NCBI RefSeq assembly: GCF_000302595.1
Contig: NZ_JH947128.1
Location: 248,001-312,000, forward strand
Origin: Pedobacter arcticus A12
Lineage (GTDB): Bacteria > Bacteroidota > Bacteroidia > Sphingobacteriales > Sphingobacteriaceae
Length of the DNA: 64,000 bases
Reading direction: 5' to 3'
The translations under genes and the position numbers were made by a program. Below, one piece after another: positions 1-9,114 of the stretch. Each line of letters opens with the position of its first letter. Positions within the stretch are counted from its first letter, which is position 1. The notes beneath the pieces were generated by a model. It was not told the origin of the DNA, ran no database searches, and saw only the letters and a list, made by a program, of their open reading frames with translations.

Positions 1-437
1 TGAGTAGTGTTCTTTTTACAGGAAGTTAGTAGGGGGTTCAATAAAAAAAATAAGCTCCCCACAAAAAAATAATTAAAAATTTTTCGTTTCATAATGGTTT
101 TTATTTACGGTTGATTGGTTGTAAGAGATACACATTTAAGACGAGTAACCTAAACCTAAGTAGTATAGATTAGAAAAATCTTATTTTAAAACACTTTTAT
201 CGATAAAGGCAGATGTGTTAATATTAAAGAATGGATTTGATAAATAGGTAATCTGTACAAAACCCGATATACTAGTCAAAAATAGTTGACAGAACACCTG
301 TATCTATCTATGAAACGGCGAGGTGTATCGAGTCAAATTGAAAGCGATTTCAACTCTACCCATACTACAGAACCAGGGGTTCTTCAGTATTCTTTGATAA
401 TTACTTTGGATATACAGAGACGGCTTAAAGCGAATTA
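1..437. other. Gene-free left edge
   Basis: No coding region is supported here. It is AT-rich sequence downstream of the last gene of the sialic-acid operon. A short dyad (arms at 369-374 and 378-383) lies about 55 bases past the stop codon of the SGNH-GH20 gene, but no U-run follows it on the minus strand, so I do not call it a terminator. What lies to the left of the window is unknown. Confidence 0.5.
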
Positions 438-3032
438 TTAAGGTGTTACATTTACTATTGTAAACATCCATTTCTCTGGATTATTCCAATTTCTCCCGGC
501 AAATCTACCAATGGGAGCCTTAACTTTAAAAGTGTTCCATCCTTTTTTTAACTGCAAAAAAGTTGGCGCTCTATACTCATATCCTTCGTTTGCGATTGGA
601 ACCTCCAAATTACCTTTTTGTCCGCCATGTAGCCACTGTGGTGGTTCAACAAGTTCTCCATTTAGCCAAACTTTAGATTGGTGGTTATCCCAAGTTCCCT
701 CTTGTGGTGTATCGGTAGCTTGAGACCTCGAAAAATTATTAAATCCTATCCAAAACCCTCGAACCGTATCTTGGTCTGACCAGATTTTGTGGAAGGCATA
801 CCAAGTAGTATTTTCACTGGGTTTTGTTAAAACACCTTCAATTTTTGGAGCCCACCAATGCCTTAAAACAATAGTACCTCCAACTGCCAAACTATTGGGT
901 TTTGCTTTTTCTGGATCAAATCCAGGGTTTTCAGGTTCAAATTTAACAGCTAAATTTCCTTTGTTTATATAAGGTCCAAAAAGTTTCCATGTAATATCAG
1001 ACTGCTTAAAATAAGGAAACGAAAGTTTTTTGAAATACAACTTCTTATGATCCATCAATCGGTTTTCGAAACCTTCAAATGCTTCAAAGGCTTCCTCTCC
1101 TTTTAAATTTGCGTTTGCTACCCAACCCGCATAACCACCGCCTACCCAAGTACGTTCCGCAAATGCGAGCATGGCTGGGTAAACTCCATTCATTTTAATA
1201 ACATCTTCTTCCTGCGCCACGGCTCTATCTGGCCACAGACATAAAGTGGCTCCAAGCGCTTCTTTATTTCCCGAATCCACATCTGCCAACTGGCGGTTAA
1301 AAATAGTAACCACACTTTCCAAAGGATCCATATGGTTTAGGTACAAATGCCTGGAATCTATATATTGGATTTTAGTTTTACCAGCAGTTAAACCTGCATC
1401 GTCCATCCAAAGCTGCCTAATTGTAGATTCATCAAAATTTCCGCCCGGTTCCCAACCAATTATTGTTTTATTTAGTGATTTGAGAAAAGCGGAAATTTCC
1501 GGTAAAAAGTTTCTATTCGTTATCTTAACTTCATCAGCACCAATATGGATATAGGAAAGTTCATAAGTCTCAAAAAATTCTTTAAGGATATTCTTAACAA
1601 TTGCTAAACCAGCATCGCTCTGCATATCTGTTTTCATTGCTCGCTTAAATGCAGCACTATGCCCAGGCATATCAATTTCGGGTAAAAAAAGAATATGTCT
1701 GTCTTTGCAGTAATTAATTAAATCTTTTATTTCTGCTTCGGAATAGTACATGCCCTTGTTACGTTCCATATATTCGGGCATGGTAAGTTCTGGATAGGCT
1801 TTAACGGCTAACCGCCAAGCTATATCTTCTGTTAAATGCATGTGAAATACATTTAATTTGTAAGATGCCATTATGTCTATCTGTTGTTTTAAGAGTTTAA
1901 CAGACTGGTAATTACGTCCTACATCTACCATATATCCTCTCCACGTAAAGGCGGGTGTATCGTTTATTTCTACTGTGTTTATAAAATATCCATCACGGCT
2001 TAATTGCTTTAGCGTTTGAATGCCGTAAAAAAAGCCGGCTTTTGCTTGCGCTTGAAGTAAAATTTTGTTGGTATCAACTTTTAAATGATAGGATTCTGAA
2101 TTTGGACTTAGCGATAAGGGTTCTTTTTGTTGCGAAAGCTGAATAAAGCAATCATCGGTTTTTTTTTTTGTGATACCCACCCGAAGTCCAAGTTTATATA
2201 AGATTTCTTGAAGTAAGACAGCTTCCGTTTTTAACGAGTCAGTATCGTAAACAATGTACTTCACTTTATACAGCGGAAATAATTCTTTGCCCAAAACAAC
2301 GCTTTTAGGTTGCGGTATAATCGAAGCTTGTTTGTTTAAATCATACACATAAGGATACAAAAGATGTTTCCATAAAGCATAGCCAGCACCTTTTAAATGC
2401 AAACCGTCATTGGTAAAGTTGGCGTTCAGCTTTCCTTGCTTATCGCAAAAATCGTTGTAGAAATCAAGGAACGTATAATTGAGCTTTTTTGATTCGGATT
2501 GTAAAAGCGTATTGACCTGTAAAATGGAAGCTGTTTTATTGGTATGTGTAGCAAATGTTTTAAAACTGTTGTTAACCGGCAAAATGCTTTGAACAAAAAT
2601 TTGTGTCGAGGGGCTTTCTTGTTTAATGTAGTTGGTAATTAAACTGATGTTCTTAAACAAACTGTCAACGCTGACGTTTCTGGCCAGGTCATTTATCCCT
2701 ATTAAAAGGAAAACCTTTTTTGGTTGTCTGTTAATTAATGAAGGTAAACGGTTTATAACACCAGCGCTAATATCGCCGCTGATACCCATGTTTAAAATAT
2801 CAGTATCGCCAAAAATTGTAGCCCACTCTCCTCCGTCTGTTATACTATCGCCAATAAAAAGAGTCTGATGCTCCTTTTTTGGCAATGTTTCAAAATGACT
2901 TAGCTTTTGCCAGTAGTAGGTAGAAAAAGCGGTCTGAGAAAAACTTGGTAATGCCAGTTGCGCAAACCCGCTTATACTACAGAAAAGAATAAATACAAGA
3001 AAATAAAAACACCTAAACAACTTCATCATCAT
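438..3032 (-). CDS. SGNH esterase - GH20 beta-N-acetylhexosaminidase fusion
   Basis: This 864-residue secreted protein has a signal peptide (residues 1-24), an SGNH/GDSL hydrolase domain (about 50-230) and a GH20 beta-hexosaminidase (about 235-690) with an extra C-terminal domain. The SGNH blocks are visible as GDS at 61-63, GIND near 112 and DGLH at 209-212. The GH20 part shows RGYMVD at 365-370, DMPGH near 455 and the catalytic Asp-Glu pair D500-E501 in HIGADE. It would remove O-acyl groups and terminal beta-GlcNAc/GalNAc from the same glycan. It is the last gene of the sialidase operon, 17 bases after the epimerase gene, which fits trimming of sialylated N-acetylhexosamine glycans. The domain identities are well supported. 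The acyl group and linkage are inference. Confidence 0.88.
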   Translation of the reverse strand: MMMKLFRCFYFLVFILFCSISGFAQLALPSFSQTAFSTYYWQKLSHFETLPKKEHQTLFIGDSITDGGEWATIFGDTDILNMGISGDISAGVINRLPSLINRQPKKVFLLIGINDLARNVSVDSLFKNISLITNYIKQESPSTQIFVQSILPVNNSFKTFATHTNKTASILQVNTLLQSESKKLNYTFLDFYNDFCDKQGKLNANFTNDGLHLKGAGYALWKHLLYPYVYDLNKQASIIPQPKSVVLGKELFPLYKVKYIVYDTDSLKTEAVLLQEILYKLGLRVGITKKKTDDCFIQLSQQKEPLSLSPNSESYHLKVDTNKILLQAQAKAGFFYGIQTLKQLSRDGYFINTVEINDTPAFTWRGYMVDVGRNYQSVKLLKQQIDIMASYKLNVFHMHLTEDIAWRLAVKAYPELTMPEYMERNKGMYYSEAEIKDLINYCKDRHILFLPEIDMPGHSAAFKRAMKTDMQSDAGLAIVKNILKEFFETYELSYIHIGADEVKITNRNFLPEISAFLKSLNKTIIGWEPGGNFDESTIRQLWMDDAGLTAGKTKIQYIDSRHLYLNHMDPLESVVTIFNRQLADVDSGNKEALGATLCLWPDRAVAQEEDVIKMNGVYPAMLAFAERTWVGGGYAGWVANANLKGEEAFEAFEGFENRLMDHKKLYFKKLSFPYFKQSDITWKLFGPYINKGNLAVKFEPENPGFDPEKAKPNSLAVGGTIVLRHWWAPKIEGVLTKPSENTTWYAFHKIWSDQDTVRGFWIGFNNFSRSQATDTPQEGTWDNHQSKVWLNGELVEPPQWLHGGQKGNLEVPIANEGYEYRAPTFLQLKKGWNTFKVKAPIGRFAGRNWNNPEKWMFTIVNVTP

Positions 3033-3049
3033 CGAGAATTACAAATACT

Positions 3050-4231
3050 TTAATAACCTAATTCACCTAATAACTGTGCGCAATACCATTCCTGGCGGGG
3101 TAAATGAAAAGGTCCTTTAAACAGATTTCCTTTTGCCGTTTGAGCTACCGAACCGTCTTTGTGTAAATAACCAAACCACTCTCCATTCTTCTTATCGTGA
3201 AATTTATCATAAGCATAATCATGAATCATTTGATGCCAGCGGGCATACTTCTCATTGCCGGTTAAAGTATAAGCTAAAAGTGTAGCGATAATAGCCTCAT
3301 TTTGTGGCCACCAAAACTTCATGTCCTGCCAGTATTCTTGCACAGGTTTATCATACACATCTTTAAAATAAAATATCCCCCCGTGTTCTTTATCCCATCC
3401 CCTTTCCCACATATAATCAAGCATTTTACACCCTAATTTAATCAATTCGGGATCATTATTACGATATTTTGCTTCGTGTAAAATAAACCAGGCTCCTTCA
3501 ATAGCATGACCGGGATTAAGTGTTCTTCCATCAATATGATCAATAATTTCACCGTCTGGAGAAACCTGCTCCATTACACACTGAATATCATCTTTTACAA
3601 AATATGTTTTGATCTCTTCAATCCAATTGCTAATCAAATCATCACAACGTGGGTCGCCAATAGTTTCTCGCAACTGTTGAGCGGTATTCATCATAATCAT
3701 AGGCACTCCAATTCCTCTTGATGGACGAGTATTTGTAAACTTAGCTGGTAATAAGCCTGGTGTGGTGGCATATTTTATGCATTTTCCAAATAAGAAACGG
3801 GCTTTTTCTGCTGCAGCTTCATCACCACTCGCTTTTGCATAGGCGGCGTTGGCTATTACTGCAAAGGTTTCTGAAAAGTAGTAACGCCGTTTACGGATCG
3901 GTTTACCATCACGCGTAACGTGAAAAAACATTTGCCCATCAGTATCAAAACAATGTTTGTTCAAAAAATCAATACCAGACTTTGCCCCGGCAAGCCATGC
4001 TGCCTTTGGTTCTATGGTATTGTATAATGTAGCTAAAAGCCAAGCTCCTCTGCCTTGAATCCAAACTGCCTTATCATCGTCTATCAAGGTGCCATCTTGG
4101 TCACGCATAAATAAATATCCACCGTGTTCTTCATCAATTGATTTCGGGAACCAAAACGGGATGGTATCTTTTAATAATTGATCTTTATAGAACTTAGCAA
4201 GTCCTTCTAATTGTTGATCGTTATATTTCAT
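3050..4231 (-). CDS. N-acylglucosamine 2-epimerase (AGE family)
   Basis: A 393-residue cytoplasmic protein of the AGE/renin-binding-protein family, which interconverts unphosphorylated ManNAc and GlcNAc. Family marks include EHGGYLF near residue 35, the catalytic-type histidines H242 in NPGHAIEGAW and H376 near the C-terminus, and WPQNE. There is no signal peptide, and the length is typical. The start codon overlaps the stop of the upstream esterase gene by 11 bases, so they are translationally linked. Beside NanA, which yields ManNAc, this is the expected next step in the Bacteroides-type sialic-acid route. It avoids a ManNAc kinase and NanE, neither of which is seen here. The GlcNAc produced then needs a kinase located elsewhere. 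Confidence 0.9.
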   Translation of the reverse strand: MKYNDQQLEGLAKFYKDQLLKDTIPFWFPKSIDEEHGGYLFMRDQDGTLIDDDKAVWIQGRGAWLLATLYNTIEPKAAWLAGAKSGIDFLNKHCFDTDGQMFFHVTRDGKPIRKRRYYFSETFAVIANAAYAKASGDEAAAEKARFLFGKCIKYATTPGLLPAKFTNTRPSRGIGVPMIMMNTAQQLRETIGDPRCDDLISNWIEEIKTYFVKDDIQCVMEQVSPDGEIIDHIDGRTLNPGHAIEGAWFILHEAKYRNNDPELIKLGCKMLDYMWERGWDKEHGGIFYFKDVYDKPVQEYWQDMKFWWPQNEAIIATLLAYTLTGNEKYARWHQMIHDYAYDKFHDKKNGEWFGYLHKDGSVAQTAKGNLFKGPFHLPRQEWYCAQLLGELGY

Positions 4232-6308
4232 TGCTTTGGTTTAGAGGCATACAAAAAGTAGAAGCTGGCAACTTGGCTTCGTTAACAAGATTTGCTTTAG
4301 TAAAAGGTTGCCAAGCGTATAAAATTTTAACAACTTTTAGGTTTTGGGGGATGTTTAAATGAACCTCATTTTTAAAAATTGTTGCTTTAACGGCTAATCG
4401 ATTGCCTTTGTTGGTAACAATTTCAAACCCTAATAACTGAGGGTTATCGCCAAATGAGAGGGCAACTGTATTGCTAAAAGTAATAATAATAGTGCTCTTA
4501 TTCTGTGTTGCTTTTAGCGGAATGGGACCTGTAGCAACTATATTTTTATGGTAAGTATTTTTCAATGCCAATAAGGCAAGCCGTTCTCCCACCTGCTTTT
4601 TTTGGGTAGGATGAACGTTTAATGAGTCACCCAAATCGGAACTTACGGCCATCCCAGAATTAGGAATTAAGCTTTGAAGTTTTCCTTGAACATCTCTAAA
4701 GAACGACCAAGAGGGGCGATCTATGGATGATAATTGCACATAATAAAACGGAAAATCAAAACCCCATTTTTTGCGCCAGCTTTTAACCATTAGCGGAAAT
4801 TCATGACTAAAAAGTTCTGGGTTGTGCGCATTACTTTCGCCCTGATACCATATTGCTCCTTTAATTGGAAAACTGGTTAGCTTTGAAATACCTGCTTCGA
4901 AGTTGTAAGTTGGTTCATAAGGATGTCGTTGTTTAGGATTTGTCGCATTTTTCAGATTCATAGCTGCCCGCTCTCTTACCCAAGGCTGAATAAAATCCGA
5001 TTTGCGCCAATTATCCAACATATCAACCATCAAGTTATCTTGCTCCATGGTTTCCCTGTCTATCCACGATTCAAGAGTTGAACCACCTACCGCCATTTGA
5101 ATTAATCCTATTGGAATATGCACCTCTTTGTTTAGCTTTTCTCCAAAGTAATAAGCAATCGCAGAAAATTGAGCTCCGGAATTTTCACTAAGCGTATCCC
5201 ATCTACCAGAGAAATAATCAAGTTGATTTATTTTAGCAAGTGTAACAGAATCCCAAGAAGTATGATCGGTTTCAGCAAGCGTATTAAATTTCAACAATCT
5301 GATAGGCAAATTTTTGTTTAAATGGCTTAACGTAGCTTTTGCTGTGGCCGATGATTTTAGCGGAAAAGCCATATTCGACTGACCTGAACATAGCCACACA
5401 TCGCCGATTAAAATATTTTTGAGCGTAATGGATTGGTATTGAGTGGATATTTTTAACTGATATGGTCCGCCAAATTTCATTGCTGGCAACTGTACTTTCC
5501 ATTTACCAAATTGGTTGGTAATTACTTCCTTTTTAATCTGATTAAAGCTAATCTCAACTTTATCATTGGCATTGGCTGTTCCGTAAATTGCAATAGGCTG
5601 ATCTCGCTGCAGAACCATGTTATTGGTAAATATGGGGTCCAATGTAAATCCACCAAAATCTCCGGTTATATGCTCATAAACTGTTTTTGCTATTATCCCA
5701 GTTCCTACTACATCAGGATGGAGGTTGTCTGCAAAAAGATTGGGGTGATGATTTAAAGGTGCATTTAAATCAATCAATTGTGCTTCATTGGCTTTAGCAA
5801 TGAGGGGTATTTTATCTTGAATTTGTTGATACCAATCTCGTGTACCCGATTTAAACCTTGGGTGTCCACTAAAAATTGGCGTAAGCTTACAGATGTATAT
5901 TTTAATTTCAGGGTTATCTTGTCTTAATGTATCTATAAGCCATGCGTAATCTGCTTCAAAATCGTTTTTATAATTAGGCCAGTTTCTGGGGTCGGTATCA
6001 TTTAAGCCTAGGTGAACAATGGCTATATCAGCATGAAAATCTAAGGCGTTAATAAACTCTCTAGTCTTATAAAAAGGATTATGTCCTTTTTTCAACAATG
6101 TAGCTCCACTATGCCCAAAATTACTGACCAAGTATTTATCGCCTAGCAATTGTTGCAACTGGGCTGGATAGGATTCTTTTTCTGGATTTTTAAGTAAATA
6201 ACCAGCGGTTACAGAATTTCCGATACAGGCAATTTTAATTTTTTGAGCATAAGCGTTACCCCCAATCAAAAAGATTAGCCAAATATTTAACCTGAAAAAG
6301 AATTTCAT
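4221..6308 (-). CDS. two-domain sialate O-acetylesterase (SGNH + SASA)
   Basis: This 695-residue secreted esterase has a signal peptide (1-22) and two different esterase modules. The first is SGNH-type (about 24-215): GNS with S32, GLND near 101, and D194/H197 in the DNLHPD motif. The second is a sialate-O-acetylesterase (SASA) module (about 225-690) with GQSNM and nucleophile S311, plus WYQGESN. Proteins of this layout, such as the NanS esterases of oral Bacteroidota, remove O-acetyl groups from sialic acid so that sialidase and lyase can act. It lies directly downstream of the sialidase gene (3-base gap) and overlaps the epimerase gene. Division of labour between the two active sites, for example 9-O versus 4-O acetyl, is inference. 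Confidence 0.88.
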   Translation of the reverse strand: MKFFFRLNIWLIFLIGGNAYAQKIKIACIGNSVTAGYLLKNPEKESYPAQLQQLLGDKYLVSNFGHSGATLLKKGHNPFYKTREFINALDFHADIAIVHLGLNDTDPRNWPNYKNDFEADYAWLIDTLRQDNPEIKIYICKLTPIFSGHPRFKSGTRDWYQQIQDKIPLIAKANEAQLIDLNAPLNHHPNLFADNLHPDVVGTGIIAKTVYEHITGDFGGFTLDPIFTNNMVLQRDQPIAIYGTANANDKVEISFNQIKKEVITNQFGKWKVQLPAMKFGGPYQLKISTQYQSITLKNILIGDVWLCSGQSNMAFPLKSSATAKATLSHLNKNLPIRLLKFNTLAETDHTSWDSVTLAKINQLDYFSGRWDTLSENSGAQFSAIAYYFGEKLNKEVHIPIGLIQMAVGGSTLESWIDRETMEQDNLMVDMLDNWRKSDFIQPWVRERAAMNLKNATNPKQRHPYEPTYNFEAGISKLTSFPIKGAIWYQGESNAHNPELFSHEFPLMVKSWRKKWGFDFPFYYVQLSSIDRPSWSFFRDVQGKLQSLIPNSGMAVSSDLGDSLNVHPTQKKQVGERLALLALKNTYHKNIVATGPIPLKATQNKSTIIITFSNTVALSFGDNPQLLGFEIVTNKGNRLAVKATIFKNEVHLNIPQNLKVVKILYAWQPFTKANLVNEAKLPASTFCMPLNQSNEI

Positions 6309-6311
6309 GGT

Positions 6312-7847
6312 TTATCTAACAATTTCATTGACGGGAATCCGAACAAAATAAAGGTCTTTTACGCCTTCATAAAACAGGCCAATAGTATTATTATCTATTT
6401 TTGTAAGCGCCGAATAGCCAAAAGACTTTCGCTCATCAATTAACAGTTGGTTTTTAGCTAACCAGCTTTCTGCCAAATCCAAACTTGCTTTTATCGTGAA
6501 ATTATTTCTTTCGGATGAACTATTGTTGTTTCCAAAAAAAACCACTTCCTTTTGCTTTCCGTTAACATCCATACCTGCCTTAATAAAGCTGGCCATACAA
6601 ACTGGATCTGGCAACGCACTGTAAGATGTATAATGTTCCACCCATGTTTTCCCCATATCTACTGTGGTGGCCACGCTTCTAAAAGCACCCCGATTATCTC
6701 GCATGTTAAGCATCAACACCCCGGGCTGAGTTTCTATCACTTGACTCTCTGTGGTTTTAGATTTAGGTCCGTCTTCTGTTTTCCAGGTAATTCCATGGTC
6801 TTCGCTATAAACAATATTAGAGTAGGGAACGGATTTACCATCCCAGTATTGGGCTGCAAAAACTATTTTACCATCCTGCATGGCAATCCCATTACCTGGT
6901 CCATTAAAGAAAATGTTCCAAGCTGGGTTCTTCACTTGTGCGGTTATACTCTTCGGTGCAGACCACGTTAAACCATCATCCTCACTGCTCACCAATACAA
7001 ACTGACCCGTTACATCTTCCGATAAACCCGGTTTCGAACCGGCAATAGACCTATTTCCTTTACTCCACAGTGCAGCAACCCATATTTTATTTGTAACCGG
7101 ATCAAATAGTATTGCAGGATCACCTACACCGTTATTTGTATGAGGTTCGCCCATGTCCATAATCACCTTCATAGGTTCCCAACTCTTGCCACCATCAACG
7201 CTTCTATTCAGTCCCACATCAATGTTTCCAGGTAAATCAACAGCGCTTTGATAGCGGATATCATAAACAGCAATCAAAGTTTGCTTATCTGTGGTAATAA
7301 TTCCCGGTATCCGAAAAGTATTTACGCCTTCATCATTGGCTTTTCTAACTGCAATACCCAGTCGCTTAACGTAGCTATCACTGTTTTCCGTTACTGCATA
7401 CTTTTTTGAATTTGCACCTTGTAGGCCTTTTACATGAAATTCTACTTTAGCATCGATATCCGCATTTTCCTTTAATTTAGCACTAAACCAGATGTAATGT
7501 ATGCCAGGTTTAAGCGTAATTGTAACCGGTATATTAAATGAAGGGGATACTGGAGAAATAGACGCTAACTTATCTTGATCAGAGAACTGTGAATCTTTAC
7601 CAGTCGAATAAACTTCGATTCGCTCAATTGCTTTAATACCAGCTACATTAAGTTTGCAAAACATGTTTTCAAGCTTTATTGTGTGTCTTTTTTTAGAAAC
7701 ACAAACCTCAATCCTCAATAGCTGGTTTGTAGCTAACCCTTTAATTAGCGGAACCACTGGAGATATGGATGTTACTTTAATGTTTTCTGATGCAATAACA
7801 GGTAGTGTACAGGCTATTAACCCAAGCACAATAAGCTTTCTCAGCAT
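6312..7847 (-). CDS. nanH: exo-alpha-sialidase (GH33)
   Basis: A secreted sialidase. In the longest frame (start 7895, 527 residues) it has an N-terminal beta-sandwich sialidase domain (about 40-165), then the six-bladed propeller. It carries FRIP (194-197, arginine-triad R195) and four Asp-boxes of the form SxDxGxTW (first at 232-239). The C-terminal YEG and R residues complete the active site. I place the start at the third Met (residue 17 of the longest frame), because it begins a normal signal peptide and avoids a 14-base overlap with the transporter gene. The start at 7868 is equally possible. It releases terminal sialic acid from host or plant-associated glycans and is flanked by the esterase and the sialic-acid transporter. 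Confidence 0.92.
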   Translation of the reverse strand: MLRKLIVLGLIACTLPVIASENIKVTSISPVVPLIKGLATNQLLRIEVCVSKKRHTIKLENMFCKLNVAGIKAIERIEVYSTGKDSQFSDQDKLASISPVSPSFNIPVTITLKPGIHYIWFSAKLKENADIDAKVEFHVKGLQGANSKKYAVTENSDSYVKRLGIAVRKANDEGVNTFRIPGIITTDKQTLIAVYDIRYQSAVDLPGNIDVGLNRSVDGGKSWEPMKVIMDMGEPHTNNGVGDPAILFDPVTNKIWVAALWSKGNRSIAGSKPGLSEDVTGQFVLVSSEDDGLTWSAPKSITAQVKNPAWNIFFNGPGNGIAMQDGKIVFAAQYWDGKSVPYSNIVYSEDHGITWKTEDGPKSKTTESQVIETQPGVLMLNMRDNRGAFRSVATTVDMGKTWVEHYTSYSALPDPVCMASFIKAGMDVNGKQKEVVFFGNNNSSSERNNFTIKASLDLAESWLAKNQLLIDERKSFGYSALTKIDNNTIGLFYEGVKDLYFVRIPVNEIVR

Positions 7848-7881
7848 TTTAAAAGTTTTAAGCCTCATGATCTTTAAATTT

Positions 7882-9114
7882 TTAAGCTTCTTCAAAATTG
7901 TTGAATTTTGGACGCAAGAAGTACAATTGAATAATTACAGCAAAAAGAACGATAATGGAAAGCATCGCGAAATCGTTCCCTAAATGACCAGCATCTGTAG
8001 ACTTACCTAACAAATCTGTGATGAATGCACCTGCAAAAACTCCAGTCATATTCATAACACCATAGGCGGTTGCCCTATGTTTTGCAGATACAAACTGACA
8101 AAGTATGGGCATATTATTGGCATCAAACATTCCATAACCAAAACCGAAACAAAAAGCGGCCCCAACAATATTTAACAAGGAATGCCCCATACCCATCAAC
8201 AGCAACGATGGTATGGTTAAAATTAAGCCAATGGCACTGGTGTAAACCCTACCTTTAATATTTGTTTGCACCCATCTGTCGGACAAAATCCCTCCAAAAA
8301 TGACCCCTAAAAAAGATGACGTTGCCACGGTAATGGTAGAGATTGGCCCGGCCATTGCCATATCAATATTTAAATTACTGGCAAATAAAGTTGGTAACCA
8401 ATTTTTAGTGGCCCAACCCGGTAGGCTTGGAATAGTGAAATAGATTAATATTACCCAAAACGATATATTGCTGAACAATAGTGCCAGTCCTTTAAAAATG
8501 GAAGGTTTGATTTTAACAGCAATACCTTTTGCTTCAACAATAATTTTTTTCTCTTTTAGGAATAAGATTAGAATAAACGCATAAACAATCCCGACAAGGC
8601 CGAAGGAATGGAATGCCGACTGCCACGAGAACTTTGATGCAATTGTTGCTCCAAATCCACCTAAAGCCTGTCCGAAATAAAGCCCCGTCATATGAATTCC
8701 AATAGCTAAAGAACGTGTTTTTGAACTATGATAGTCGGCAATTAAAGATAAGCCAGCTGGAATATAAAGCGCTTCACTAACGCCCATTAACGCCCTAAGC
8801 CAATAGATTTGGTTAAATGTAGTGGCATAACCCATTAAAAAGGTTACTAAAGACCAAACCATCAAACTTCCAACAATAAGCCATTTCCGGTTTAATTTAT
8901 CGGCTATAATCCCCGAAATGGGACTCATTAAACCATAAATCCACAGAAAAACGGCCATTAAATATCCAAAGTTTGTTGCAGATTTCAACTCGGAAATATC
9001 CATCTGCATAGCGGGTTTCATGGTAGATAGCATTTGCCGATCCATATAGTTCAGCATCGCTACAAACCAAAGTAGGGCAACAACTACCCATGCGTATCTT
9101 TTGGTATCTTTCAT
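7882..9114 (-). CDS. MFS transporter, probably sialic acid uptake
   Basis: A 410-residue inner-membrane protein with about 12 hydrophobic segments of the major facilitator superfamily. It has the N-terminal DRQ motif after TM1 and an internal DRxxxR-like loop (DKLNRKW). Its place between the mutarotase and sialidase genes, with a 4-base ATGA-type overlap with the mutarotase gene, points to a NanT-type transporter of free sialic acid. In Bacteroidota such MFS proteins replace the TRAP system. Substrate assignment rests on context only. The protein family (ACS/hexuronate-like MFS) also includes uronate carriers. Confidence 0.8.
   Translation of the reverse strand: MKDTKRYAWVVVALLWFVAMLNYMDRQMLSTMKPAMQMDISELKSATNFGYLMAVFLWIYGLMSPISGIIADKLNRKWLIVGSLMVWSLVTFLMGYATTFNQIYWLRALMGVSEALYIPAGLSLIADYHSSKTRSLAIGIHMTGLYFGQALGGFGATIASKFSWQSAFHSFGLVGIVYAFILILFLKEKKIIVEAKGIAVKIKPSIFKGLALLFSNISFWVILIYFTIPSLPGWATKNWLPTLFASNLNIDMAMAGPISTITVATSSFLGVIFGGILSDRWVQTNIKGRVYTSAIGLILTIPSLLLMGMGHSLLNIVGAAFCFGFGYGMFDANNMPILCQFVSAKHRATAYGVMNMTGVFAGAFITDLLGKSTDAGHLGNDFAMLSIIVLFAVIIQLYFLRPKFNNFEEA

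Noticed and set aside
369-383. Short dyad after the SGNH-GH20 gene
   Set aside because: A 6-bp stem with a 3-base loop and no T-run on the minus strand; not enough for a terminator call.
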